A program made the position numbers and the translations under genes. The notes under the pieces are model-generated. The model worked only from the letters and a program-made list of their open reading frames with translations, was not told the origin of the DNA and searched no databases. From Alnus glutinosa (Eukaryota > Streptophyta > Magnoliopsida > Fagales > Betulaceae), in assembly GCF_958979055.1 (NCBI RefSeq), contig NC_084892.1, forward strand, positions 24,206,001 through 24,270,000: DNA of 64,000 bases, in the 5' to 3' direction. This document shows, in pieces, positions 33,303-44,658 of the stretch. The first letter of the stretch is position 1; each line of letters starts with the position of its first letter.

Positions 33303-34303
33303 TCTTTCAATGCTTCAATTTTCCCCATTTTTTTTTTCCTTCCTGTGATGGTGGGTTATTATCTAGAGAAACACTTCATTTTCAGTAAAACTCATCTTTA
33401 CAGGTTTTTTACCAATTGAATACAGTGAAACAGCCGCTGATAAGATAGAATTGCATCAGCAAGAGGTTGATGTATAATCTTATTGACTTAGAAACTTCAG
33501 ATTGACTTGGTGTATCCAGAGGATAGACTAATGCTATTTTTGTACACTTATTTCAAACCGGTTGACATGAAAAGTCACTTAAAACATGTCATGTCAACCT
33601 GTGTGAAGAGTAGCATTATTCATCTACGGTTAATCGGAAATTAAGTTATAGAACTTAAAATGATACATTCCTTTTGTTAGACTGGGCATTTCTTGTGCTT
33701 CGCATCTAAAACGAGCATTATTAGGGTTATACGGATGAAGGTTTGGTCAATTTGAATATGGAAAATATACTAATCACCCCCTTGATTTTTTTTTTTTTTT
33801 TGCTCTAAATTTCTATTTTTATCTTTTCACTTGAGTTTACCTTCATTATCGAATTGATTATTCCATTCAATTTTGTATAAATACTGTCAATTTTTTTGAT
33901 GGGATCTGTAGAAAATTATAAGCATATCATTTTTAAAAAATATACTAAAAAAAATATGATCAGGTGTGAGGGTGGCTCACAACCAATTCACTGACAAAGG
34001 GGATGGAATCACCCACTAACTAAATAATAGTAGTCTTAATTTTTCTCTTTGGAGGACCTAATTAATAAAATATTATTATTATATAAATAAAGTTTCAGAA
34101 TCTTCGAAATACTCGAAAGTGTTATATTTAAAATTAAAAAGTCAGATAATATGACCAAAAGTTTCAAATTTTTAGTACAATATATACAAAAATTCGAAGA
34201 CCATCATAGTTAAAGATGAAACAAAAATCATTTTTAAAAAAAATATAAAACACTTGTTTATTGGCCAAATGACTTCTTGCTCCCTTGTACATTATTTAAT
34301 TAA
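33303..34303. other. Downstream of GT14; small hairpin element
   Basis: No gene. 33529-33618 is a 90-bp inverted repeat, TAATGCTA...TAGCATTA with an inner GGTTGACATGA / CATGTCAACC pair, a likely miniature element. Confidence 0.6.
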
Positions 34304-34618
34304 GGATCCGTTTGGGTTTGCGATTTTAAAAAGTGCGATTTAAAATCGTGATTTTAAAATGTGCGATTTAAAAAAAGTGATTTTTAGAAACGCAGTTAAG
34401 CGTTTGGCAAAATCGCAGTTTAGCATTTAAAATCGCAAATTAACCTTTAAAATTCTGCTTTTTCAAAAAAACACCATCTTATTTGCGATATGAAAAAATA
34501 GATTTTCTGTGTTTTCAAATCGCAATTTTTAAAAACACATTTGCCAAACGATTTATGTTCTGCGATTTGGTTTAAAATTGCACTTATTATCTATGAAATC
34601 GCAATCCCAAACGCACTA
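34304..34618. mobile_element. Tourist-like miniature element
   Basis: TAA on both sides (34301-34303, 34619-34621). Ends contain CGTTTGGGTTTGCGATTT and, inverted, AAATCGCAATCCCAAACG. AT-rich interior with repeated GCGATTTAAAA. 315 bp, non-coding. Confidence 0.68.
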
Positions 34619-35100
34619 TAAGAGTTAACCTCATTAGATAAAATAAATAGAAGCCTCAGTTTGATTGCCCATCAAATATTATCTCATGAGATTTTTCAAA
34701 AACTACTTAGAAATAACTAACATTCAGTTCAATCTTCCATAATTAGAAGAAAATGAGCTTACTTTTTCCTTTATTTATTTATTTATTTATTTATTTTTCC
34801 CTTTCTCTCTAAGGTTTGCCTAATGATTCTTTCAAGTATATCTAATACATCATACATGTAATTATCAAGCTTTCCAGCCTAATATTCATATTCAACATTT
34901 TTATGTAATGGGCTAATTCATGGGACTATACATGTTTGTTGGTCCATAATGGGCCACGTTGTGGGTGTGGGGGAGTGGGGGCAGACGGGCAGTGGAGGCA
35001 TGGGGGTTTAACAGAGTGACCCAAATCTAATTCCAAAATTACAATATATAATAAGTCTATAACAGAAGAATAATAAAAAGAACCAGAGAACTGGAAGGAA

Positions 35101-35135
<35 letters not shown>

Positions 35136-35289
35136 TGTGGTGGTGTTTGGAAGAACTCTCAGCCACCCTTCCCTACTAGTAACAAATGCTTTAGACTCCC
35201 TTGTGGAATTTCGTAATGCAAACTCTCAATTGAAGGCAAGGGCAACATTTGGATCATAATAAGAACCTCAAATGGCAGGTTCCTTTGGC
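34619..35289. other. Intergenic
   Basis: TTTA repeats at 34771-34796 and an AAT repeat at 35102-35134. No gene seen. Confidence 0.6.
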
Positions 35290-35511
35290 GACTATGTCAA
35301 AGTCAATTAGGATGCAATGGTGGACAAGCGTACAAGGAAGATGGGTATCGGAGTCATCATTCGAGATTGCAAGGTCGATGTTTTAGCTATTCTATCAGAT
35401 CCAAAAGGCTTTATTATTGATCCTGGTATTGCAAAAGCCTTAGCAGCGTAGAGAGTGGCTCTCTTTTGTAGAGAGTTGACGTACGCTTTTCAGGTGGTGC
35501 AGGCTTTGTAG
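35290..35511 (+). pseudogene. RNase H-like (RVT_3) fragment of a LINE-type or RNase H-like gene
   Basis: Reads, with stops, DYVKVN*DAMVDK, RKMGIGVIIRDCK, VLAILSDP, IIDPGIAKALAA*RVALF and FQVVQAL*. This is the plant RNase H-like domain often found at the end of LINE reverse transcriptases. Three stop codons; in two of them TAG stands where the family has Trp (TGG). An isolated decayed piece. Confidence 0.72.
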
Positions 35512-35904
35512 AAAGAAGATCGGAACAGCTGAAAGAACAAATGAATTTTTAATCAAATTTCTTCCAATTTTGGTGGCTAGAGGTTTTATGTAGTTTAATT
35601 GCAACAAGAACAAGAGAAAGGTGTTACAAGGTAGACTCAAAATGTTTAGTTTTTCTCTCCAAGGTTTTCTAAATAGCAGCCTCTATGTGTGAAAATTGTG
35701 CCTTAGTAGGCTTACATAGGTAAGGTTTAACCTGGGTTGTAAAAGCTAAGTTGGCTAAAGAAAAAGATAGCTTGTCGCAATTTTGTTTGATCAAAGTGCG
35801 ATCAAGCTTCAATCGAGCCTCTTGGGTATGCTTGATGTACAAGTTCATTCGATCGAACTGCAATCAAACCTCAATCTTTATACTATATTTTTGTACTTAT
35901 ATTG

Positions 35905-36045
35905 ACAGCTCGTTTTGTCCTAGAAATGTTGGAATTGGAAAGTTTTCGTGAAATACAGAGTTGCAGCTATTTGAATAAGCTTTCTAACTGCCAAGCTTGC
36001 CTTCATCTAATGTTGAAATCAAAAGATATGGTCATTTTACTTCAA
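35905..36045 (+). repeat. Dispersed repeat, second copy of 15965-16105
   Basis: Same order of motifs as the copy beside the outer Tat element: GCTCGTTTTGTCCTAG, TGTTGGAATTGG, CTTTCTAACTGCCAAGCTTGCC, CATCTAATGTTGAAA, GATATGG. Confidence 0.6.
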
Positions 36046-36935
36046 CTAGCTAGCTCTTTGTTGGACAACAATCATTAACTTGAATTTTCCTGTCTTAGAT
36101 CAACTTTTACACCGACTTAACCCTTAACGCTAAACATTACAACCCAAATACCATGTTTTGACATGAATTTGCCAACACAAAAATAAAATCTAACAACTTA
36201 TGTTTCAGATGAGTCATTAAATCCATTGTGTAAAAGCAGTCCTCCACGAGTTTTTTTGTGTATCCTAGTGAGTAAATATGGTATCCATGTTTGACATTCT
36301 AAATTCTAAATGGAGAAAGCTTTCCTAGCCTCCAACCTAATCTATCAAACTAGCAACTGTTCTTAAAGCATGTAATTTTCACATGCATCATGTGAAAATC
36401 ATCATCTGTACTTTATAAACTGACTGTACTAATTAGTTAATTCAATTATCTTTTTTTCATCTTCATGTGTAGCTTACATATATTATATGATTATCATTAT
36501 CAACTCCACTCAATTTTGGGTCTTTGTTATAATAAAAGTTTAATAGTATGCAATAATGCTAGTAACATTATATATTTAATTACTACTATATATATGTAGA
36601 GATATGATTAATGTTTTCAAATTATAACTATTTCTTTGTAGTTCAAGATTTTGAAATCATTGTGTGAGGCCTCATTCTTTATGCTAGCCGTGCACATGAT
36701 ATGACAAAACTCATTTCTGGAGTGCATATATTTCTTGGATGTTTTTCGTTTCTTATGCATTAACTTAGGAAAAGATTATGTGAAAAATGCTCAAACATAA
36801 TGGAAGATGTTTAGAATGATTATTGAACTCCAAAAGCTAATCAAAATGTGGTATGATGAGGGAACATTTTTAGTGAGCAGATACTTGTTTGACTTTAGAT
36901 AGAAGCTATATATAATGAACTTGACTATTTCTGAA

Positions 36936-36982
<47 letters not shown>

Positions 36983-38641
36983 TATCTTGTTCATAGATTT
37001 GGATGAATTAAGTGCAAACCAGCAGATGATTCATGCTTATAATTGTTAATTTGTTAAACCAATATGATCATTTCTTCGGAGCTATGAATTCCCTTGTATT
37101 TTCTGCTATATATATACATACAAGCTTATTTGACCTTTTCATGAAAGACTAAAGACGATCGAATCCATGTTCTTTTCCCCTCTTAAAACATCATCGAAGA
37201 TTCTAGAAGATCTACTTGAACAAGAAGTTGAATTTTCAGCCGTCCTTTTTGAAAACAATTCAAGTGCATTGCCTGATTGTACTATCTGTCTAGACAACCC
37301 TGGTTAAAGATCCAACTCGATCACAACGTACAGTAATGACAAACATCTCAATAAAGATAATGAAGAGTCATTTATATATAGTTGAAAATAATAATAATCC
37401 TAGACAGTTGAATACAAAACGTTAAAAGATATATAATGAGATAGGAGGTAAATAATTTTAATCATTCATAATTGTAGTAGAAGTTAATTATATGATTGTA
37501 TAGTAGTTAATTATAAATATCAAACCAATAATCCCATAAAATTCATAAGGAGAAATATATATGTAGTTTTCAGAGCCCGACCTCGTGCCACAGTTGAGCT
37601 AGCTAGATAGAGATATCTCAGGACATGCAATTGGTGCACTTTGACTTGAATATGCATGTATGAGTAATTAGCCTTCCTGTATGTAGAAGAGAATTTGATC
37701 TTTTCCACTTTGTCTTCTTTGACTGTACACCATTCTCCTGGCATGATGAGCTTAATTACATATATTCCGAATTGAAGTTGATGTCTACTAAAAATTCTTC
37801 TGTTCACTCATTTTCAAGTTTGGTGTTTTGACTAAGTTGGAAGTCGTATTTATAGTAGTTCATGGTTTTTAGGGTTTAGTGCTCTATTGAAGCCTTCTTG
37901 TGTTATTTCTCAAGAAACAATTAAACCTCGCTGTTACAACTGTATGTAGTTCTCAATGGTGAACCATGTAAATCTCTATGTTTGTAATTGCTTGCATGTT
38001 CTTCTTTCTTATTTTCCAAGTTGTTTGGAATAGGCAGACTATGCAATTCCTTCTCTTAGACCGTCCGAATTTCAACATTTTAATGCTTAAGAGGAGAAGT
38101 GTGGTTTGAACATTACTGACAATGTCTAGCGAGGAAGCATGTGTCACATAGATTAGGAGCAAAAAATAACTTCATTAGTTTTTGTCAGAGATAATTTTGC
38201 TATTTTTTGTAATTTAGGGTGCATGCAACAAATTTTTTAATTCGGAGTGTTAATCAAGGCAATTGATAATTTGGTTTTTTTATTATGAAATGGTAAAATA
38301 TAATTTTTTTTTTTTTTAACCCCATAATATGGCTACTAAGACCGTGCAAATCTTTTAACAATAAGAATATACCGTACAAAAACTTATCATAAAATGAAAA
38401 AAAAAAAAAAAAGTCTAAAAAGCAAAAACTACAAAAGATAATATTCTGATTTATTTTCCCTTAAAAAATGAAGTACGGAATAGTTCTGTAAATAACATTA
38501 ATATTAGATTGACATTTGTCCATAAAGCGTTTGATTTTTAGATACATTTTAAAAATATATATGAGAATCATGTAGTTTAAGAAAAAATGTTATGTGAATT
38601 TAATAAATAGCCTAAAAGTTAAAAAATAAAATGGTAAATGT
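36046..38641. other. Intergenic, AT-rich
   Basis: TA tract at 36939-36979. A 46-codon open frame at 37167-37307 starts 60 bases after a TATATATATAC run and ends with CTICLDNPG, a possible RING beginning cut short. On the - strand near 37850 there is CTATAAATACG but no convincing coding frame behind it. No other gene seen. Confidence 0.45.
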
Positions 38642-39334
38642 CTAATAAATTTTTGAGTTGAGGCGCCATTTGAATTCGATCCCTCACTTTTTGAAAATTA
38701 GTATTCGGTGCTTAACTTTTTCGTGAATTTGAAACAGGTCCTTCTGTAATTTTTTCGTCTATTTTCACAACCTCCATTAGTGCCACGTCAACATTTTCAC
38801 CACATCATCTTAAAATATTATTATTTTTATTATATTATAAATTTCAAAACTTAAAAGTTTATTTTACTTTATTTTATTTTATTTTTTTTTAAAAAAAGAG
38901 GAAAATAGGGGGTTTGGTGGTAGCCACCCCCCTTGGGGAGGGGGTGCCTTGCGAGCCACCCCCAGAGGTGGCGCCACCTCTGGGGTGGCTCACGGTTCCC
39001 CCCGGCCCTTGGGAGTGGCCGCACACCACCCCTCGGCCCTTGGGATCTAGGGTCCCGAAGGCCATGCACCCTCAGGCCCGGGGGGTGGCTGACATTCTTT
39101 TTTTCTTTTTTTTTTTAAAAAAAAATTAAATTAAATTCATAATATAATAAAAAATAATATTTTAAGATGATCTGACAAAAAATACTAATGTCACACTAAC
39201 GGAGGTTGCGAAAATAGATAGAAAAATCACGGAAGGACTTGTTTCAAATTTATGAAAACGTTAAGTACCGAATACTAATTTTTAAAAAGTGAGGGATCGA
39301 ATTCGAATGACGCTCCGACTTAGGGATTTATTAG
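38642..39334. mobile_element. Non-autonomous DNA element with about 200-bp inverted ends
   Basis: Left arm 38642-38845 and right arm 39132-39334 are complementary with scattered changes (CTAATAAAT at both tips; AATTCGATCCCTCAC, TAGTATTCGGT, TGAAACAGGTCCTTC inside). Long ends suggest a Mutator-like element, but I find no 9-bp duplication. The core (38905-39095) is strongly GC-rich, with repeats of GGGGTGGC/GCCACCCC. Confidence 0.7.
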
Positions 39335-40063
39335 GTATTTAAAAAAAAAAAACCTTAAAGGGTCCAAATATAATATGGACAATATCCGAGAGTGTAAGCA
39401 GTCTCTTTTGAAGCGCGTGGGAATGCGAGTAATCTATATTCCCCATGCAAAATAAAGATGAGTGAGGGGAGGGAACAGGCCGGACCGGGAAAAGGCTCGG
39501 TCGGTCGGGACACTCCGACTGTTCACACAAAATTACAGCTCCAAAGCACCAAGAAGCAACTTTTCTTAATTATTTAAACAAATTCTTTACCTTAAATTAC
39601 CACACATCAGTTCAGTACTATAATTAATCATTATTAAACTTGGTACTGCCCATGAACACGAAATTCCCATATGCTGGTCTCTCTCTCACTTTCGACTAGA
39701 CATTCATACATTAACTTTTAATTTGTTCATGCAAGCGGAAGAGGCCAGAAGAGCCACAAATCTCTTTTTCCCAAGCACAGTACACAGAGCATCACAAAGA
39801 AAGAAGCTTATGAGTTAAGAAACATCGCCTTCTCAAAACCCTAAAAAGCAATAGAACAAAAAGAGCCTTGGTGAGTAGGAACAAGAAGCTAAATTTATAT
39901 ATAAATACATAAAAGGCCCCCCCTTTATCTTTGCTCCTCATTCCACCCCTCTCTCTCTCTCTCTCTCTCTGCAACTCGCTTTCTCTCTCTTGTCCATGTG
40001 ATTCGATCTCCACAATTATCTCCAAAAACCCATAACCTTTACAAAAGAGAAAGAGCAAGAACC
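39335..40063 (+). promoter_or_regulatory. Promoter and 5' UTR of the Dof gene
   Basis: TATATAAATA at 39898-39907 is a good TATA box. A CT microsatellite (39950-39971) and A/G-rich leader follow, up to the ATG at 40064. Confidence 0.55.
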
Positions 40064-41241
40064 ATGGTTTTTTCTTCCATCCCAGCTTATCTTGATCCAG
40101 CCAACTGGCAACAGGTAAGGGTGAATTATTTTCTTCAATTTCTTCCTATGGTTTTCTTTGCCAAAAAAGCGAAAATTCTAAAGACAAAAATATTCCTGTT
40201 ACTTTTGTAATATCTTCTTGAATATACCAGATATTTGATTTTTTTTTTTCTCCTTTGCTTTCTTTTTGTGTTAATTTACAGCAACCAAATCATCCCACTG
40301 GGACTAGTATTGCAGGGAGTTCGCAGCTTCTTCCGCCACCCCCGCCGCCGCCCCCACAACCTCATGGGGGTGGCGGCGCGGGCTCGATCAGGCCCGGCTC
40401 AATGGCCGATCGAGCCCGGATGGCGAACATACCGTTGCCGGAGGCCGCACTAAAATGCCCAAGATGCGACTCCACCAACACTAAATTTTGCTACTTCAAC
40501 AACTACAGCCTCACCCAGCCTCGCCACTTCTGCAAGACCTGTAGAAGGTACTGGACCAGAGGTGGTGCTCTTAGAAATGTTCCTGTCGGAGGAGGCTGCC
40601 GGAGGAACAAAAGGAGCAAAGGGAGTAGTTCAAAGTCTCCGGCTAGCAGCGCCGATCGCCAATCGGGTAGTGCTGGTTCCACCAGCTCAATTCCTTCTAG
40701 TAGTGGCACCGCCGATATGATAGGCCTGAACCCTCAGCTGCGTTTCATGGCTCCTTTGCATCAACTTTCTCATGACTTTGCTGCCGGGGAAATCGGCATG
40801 AACTACGGCTTGAATTACGCACCAATGGGAGTAGCAGGTGACTTGAATTTTCAGATAGCAAGTGGTAGTGGGGGTGGGGGTGGTGATGCTGGGTCCTTGT
40901 TATCAGCCGCCGGTGTAGAGCACTGGCGGTTGCAGCAAGCTCAGGCGCAGTTCCCCTTCTTTGGTGGCTTGGATCCTTCGCCGGGGTTGTTTGCCGGTGG
41001 TGTCGAGGCATCCGGTTATGTAGGGGGAACGAGTCAGGTCGGCCGGCCCAGGCCGTCTAGTTCGGCTGTTACCCAGCAGATGGCTTCAGTGAAAATGGAA
41101 GATAATCAGGGGCTGAATTTGTCAAGACAGTTCTTGGGAATTAATCCCGGGAGTGAGCAATACTGGAGTGGTACTGGTAATACTGCATGGACAGATCTTT
41201 CTGGTTTTAGCTCTTCTTCCAGTACAAGGAACCCCCTATAG
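40064..41241 (+). CDS. DOF: Dof zinc-finger transcription factor, DOF2.4/DOF5.1 group
   Basis: Nuclear DNA-binding protein recognising AAAG cores. Two exons: 40064-40114 (17 codons) and 40282-41241, with GTAAGG donor and TTACAG acceptor, giving 336 residues. The N-terminus [12 protein letters not shown], the tract [16 protein letters not shown] before the finger, and the finger CPRC-x21-CKTC (C76, C79, C101, C104) place it with the DOF2.4/DOF5.1 (PEAR) group, which promotes procambial cell division in Arabidopsis. A Pro run and a Gly-rich run flank the finger, and the C-terminus ends in the Ser-rich [12 protein letters not shown], usual for the group. The small first exon is typical. No damage seen. 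Confidence 0.94.
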
Positions 41242-43400
41242 AATTTCGCTACCTTGTGGTTTAATTAAGCAGCTCGCCGCGTGAAGCTTTGGGTTTTTGT
41301 TAGTGTGGCTGCAATATTCAAAGAAAAATTAGCTTTAAAGACATATTATGATCATAGATATCAGACTCCATAGCGTGCAACTTTTAAGTCCCTTGTCCAA
41401 GATGATGAAATTTGAGCTGGACCGAAGACCTTGTCTCAAGATCAACTGAAAACCCTAGAAGTGGTATTTTTTTTTTTTTTTTTTTGGTGTTCTTTTGGTT
41501 CCTTCCACTTAGCTTTTTTTATTTCTTTTTTCGTATCAGTTTTTATTTCTATTTAGCTTTAGATTGCAATGTATGATCATGTTTGCGACAGTGATCACTG
41601 ATCAGCTTATGAGTTCATGGAGTTTTGAACCAATTAATCGTACATGTTCATGAAATGGAGAATATCATCATCTACCTTCTGTGGTATATATTGATTGTTG
41701 CACTGTTTTCTACTTGCAATTGCATATATATATCAGACGCTGAACACTTCTTGAACTACCCATATTACTCATAAAATCTTAGCCAAAAAGTTCATGTAAT
41801 CCCTTTGATTCGATCTCAATATATATATAAGCATATATAATAAATTCGTAACGGAGATTTCATTTGGTATAGATGTCTTAACTTTTACATAGTTATTAGA
41901 ATCCTTTCTATCTTTTTCTTTTTTTTCTTTTCCAATCAATAACCATGCCAAAGTCTCGTGTCGGTACAACTTAAGAATGTTTTTTTTTTTTTGTAATGAA
42001 ATCTTAGTAAAGGTTCTAGCAAGTTATAAAAGATAAAAAGAGAAGAAAAAAAAAGAAAGTAAAGGCTAAGTACTACTTGACTTCATTCATATATGGAGAG
42101 AGTGTGATTTCGTCCTCTTCAAGATGAGATTATGAAATGTCAAGCCAATAATAGTCAGCCGCAGAATTTGGATACGATTTTACAGTTTAAAAGTTAGAAT
42201 ATATTAATACCTTTTTGGGTGATATTGATACGATTTCCATAAATGTGAATTGTTCCCCTTCCTTCGGAAAGCACCTTATTTTTTTTTTAAAAAAAAAAAA
42301 TTTGGATGGAGTTTTTTGTTGTTTTTTTTTTTTTTTTTTTTGGAGTGATAATATTAATTATAGGTTTCTAATAATTAAGGAAATTATTACTTGCATTATA
42401 ATTAATGAAATGAAGCATTACATCTAGTAGCTATATAATGCCAGCTACCTATATGGATATTTCATCACGGTTATGCCCTATTTCAACCACCAACATGGCG
42501 GTTTTGAAGTTTGGTGTTGCTTGTTTTGATGATTACTTCAACAATCAATTTACCTGGGGTAATTCATCAGGATGTGTGTTCTAGAAACTTGGACTGTAAA
42601 ATTTTGTATAAAATCTTACATCAATCAGCTTTCATCTCAAATGCATGCAGTAAATGTTTGAATGACTGCTATCATGTCTCTGTCTGCTTCTTCTCTCTCT
42701 CTCTCTCTCTCTCATGCGTGTTTTGTCACATTAGAAACCTCGGATTTTTGTATTATCGATATCTCAGAAACCTCGGATTTTTGGACATGATGATGGTGGT
42801 GGGTTGTCTTCCACCTTGTGTGCAAAACCACTCTAACTTCAAGGAATCATTGAACGGAAGTTGGCCGGATATATAGATCGATCGACTGCTTTTTCATCAG
42901 TTCTAAGTGCTCGATCTATATATATTCCAAAGGAGATTCACATCTCAGTTTTCCACCTTGAGTTTAGTGACTTCCACCTGATCTCTCCGATCCAACCAAT
43001 TGTTTATGTATATATGCATGTTTAATTAATTATTGTTTTTGCATGAGAGAGAGAGACAGAGAGAGAGAGAGAGCATTATTTTTTTTGAGTCCAAAAACAA
43101 TAATTGTAGTCATGCAATCGCACTGATTGGTTTGGTAAGACTGACTGAGAGAGTAAAGGGAATGATTTTGTAATAATTTGCGAATGTACTTATTGTTGGC
43201 TGAAACTGTGATCGTCATGATCGAAGCGTTAATTTCGTGATTTTCCTTCTTTATTTTCTTTTCAAAGTACTCTGATTACAGTAGGACAAGGGCTCTCAAA
43301 AGACGCCAAAATTCCACTCAATACCCTGACCAAAATATATATTGAAAAAAAGAATGATGTTGTTTACCGTAAACGATTACACGATTAAAATACAATTCGG
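41242..43400. other. Intergenic downstream of Dof
   Basis: 3' UTR probably within 41242-41700. CT tract at 42691-42713, GA tract near 43045-43073, several T tracts. GAAACCTCGGATTTTTG occurs twice (42733, 42768). No gene seen. Confidence 0.6.
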
Positions 43401-43759
43401 ATGACGTGACAGTAAAAATTAGTATTTTATATATGTTTTTTTAAAGGAAAATGCTAAAGGTCTTTTTCATGTCATTCTGTGATCGATCATTTTATGCTGA
43501 TATGACATCTTATTTTTAATAATAAAAAAAAAACTACATCTTGATTTTTCTCTCTTATTTTATTAAAAAAAAACAGAAAACACTAAAAATAGCTCTACCA
43601 TTACCCTTTTTTAAAATAAACTATTTGATTTGTAGGACTTACATGTAGGTCCTATAGATTCAATGGTTGATTTTAAAAAGAGATGTAAAAAGATCATTTT
43701 TCATCAATAAGAGCTTCTTAAAAAGAAGAACTAAATGCTAATTTTTACTGTCACATCAT
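43401..43759. mobile_element. Miniature element with 27-bp inverted ends
   Basis: ATGACGTGACAGTAAAAATTAG at the left and CTAATTTTTACTGTCACATCAT at the right. AT-rich, non-coding. The precise outer limit is not clear. Confidence 0.6.
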
Positions 43760-44615
43760 TTAAGTATATATTTGTATACTAAATAGCATTTTTCATTAAA
43801 GCTAACTTAGGAAAAAAAAAAATCAACACAATATATTAAATTGATATATATTTAAAATATACATAATTCTCATCTCCATTTTTAATCTAGCTATATATGT
43901 CAGTTTATAATATATTGGTTTCGGAAGAAACTTTGTTAAGAGATGTAAATAAATTAAAAAAGGAGAAGGAAAATTGTGTTTCATGGGTTGAGATGTGCTA
44001 TACATAATTCTATAGTTCTTTTCAAATTCTCTTCTTTTTTTTTTTTTTCAAAATTATCGCTCAAAATATGAGGCTTCTATAATTTTTAAAAAAAATGATA
44101 AGATAAGAGAAAGACAATAAAAAAAAAAAAAGAATAAAAAAATTTCTCTTCTTAGAAAACTGTTCCCAAGAATTCTCGCACTTTGTTGCGGAAGAATAAC
44201 GTTAAGGGGGCTACTGCCACATAAACAGAGTCAAAGAGATTATTACTACAACAACTCGGGAAAGAATGTCTGACCCTTTCGCATTTGCCACACGCGTGAG
44301 CGCGTGTTCCGTCACGACTCACAAGAAGACAAAGCCACTGTTTTGTCAGTGTGAGGAACCTGACACGGCACTCGGTCCCAGTGATTCGATCCTTCACGGC
44401 ACGCGCTCCAGAGCAGCGTGGAACCTTGAATCTTTTATAGCCCCGGTCTCATGCTTTGTTGTTTTTTTCGTGTTATACTTTGCTCCCATTTGTCCATGTT
44501 GCTGACACTACCTGAGCGCCCGCTCCACTTACGTACAGTTTATAAGGTTACGGTTCAGTAGGACCAGTATGCAACTTCCCATTACTACTTGACTGGTTGC
44601 TGGCGACAGCGATCC

Positions 44616-44658
<43 letters not shown>

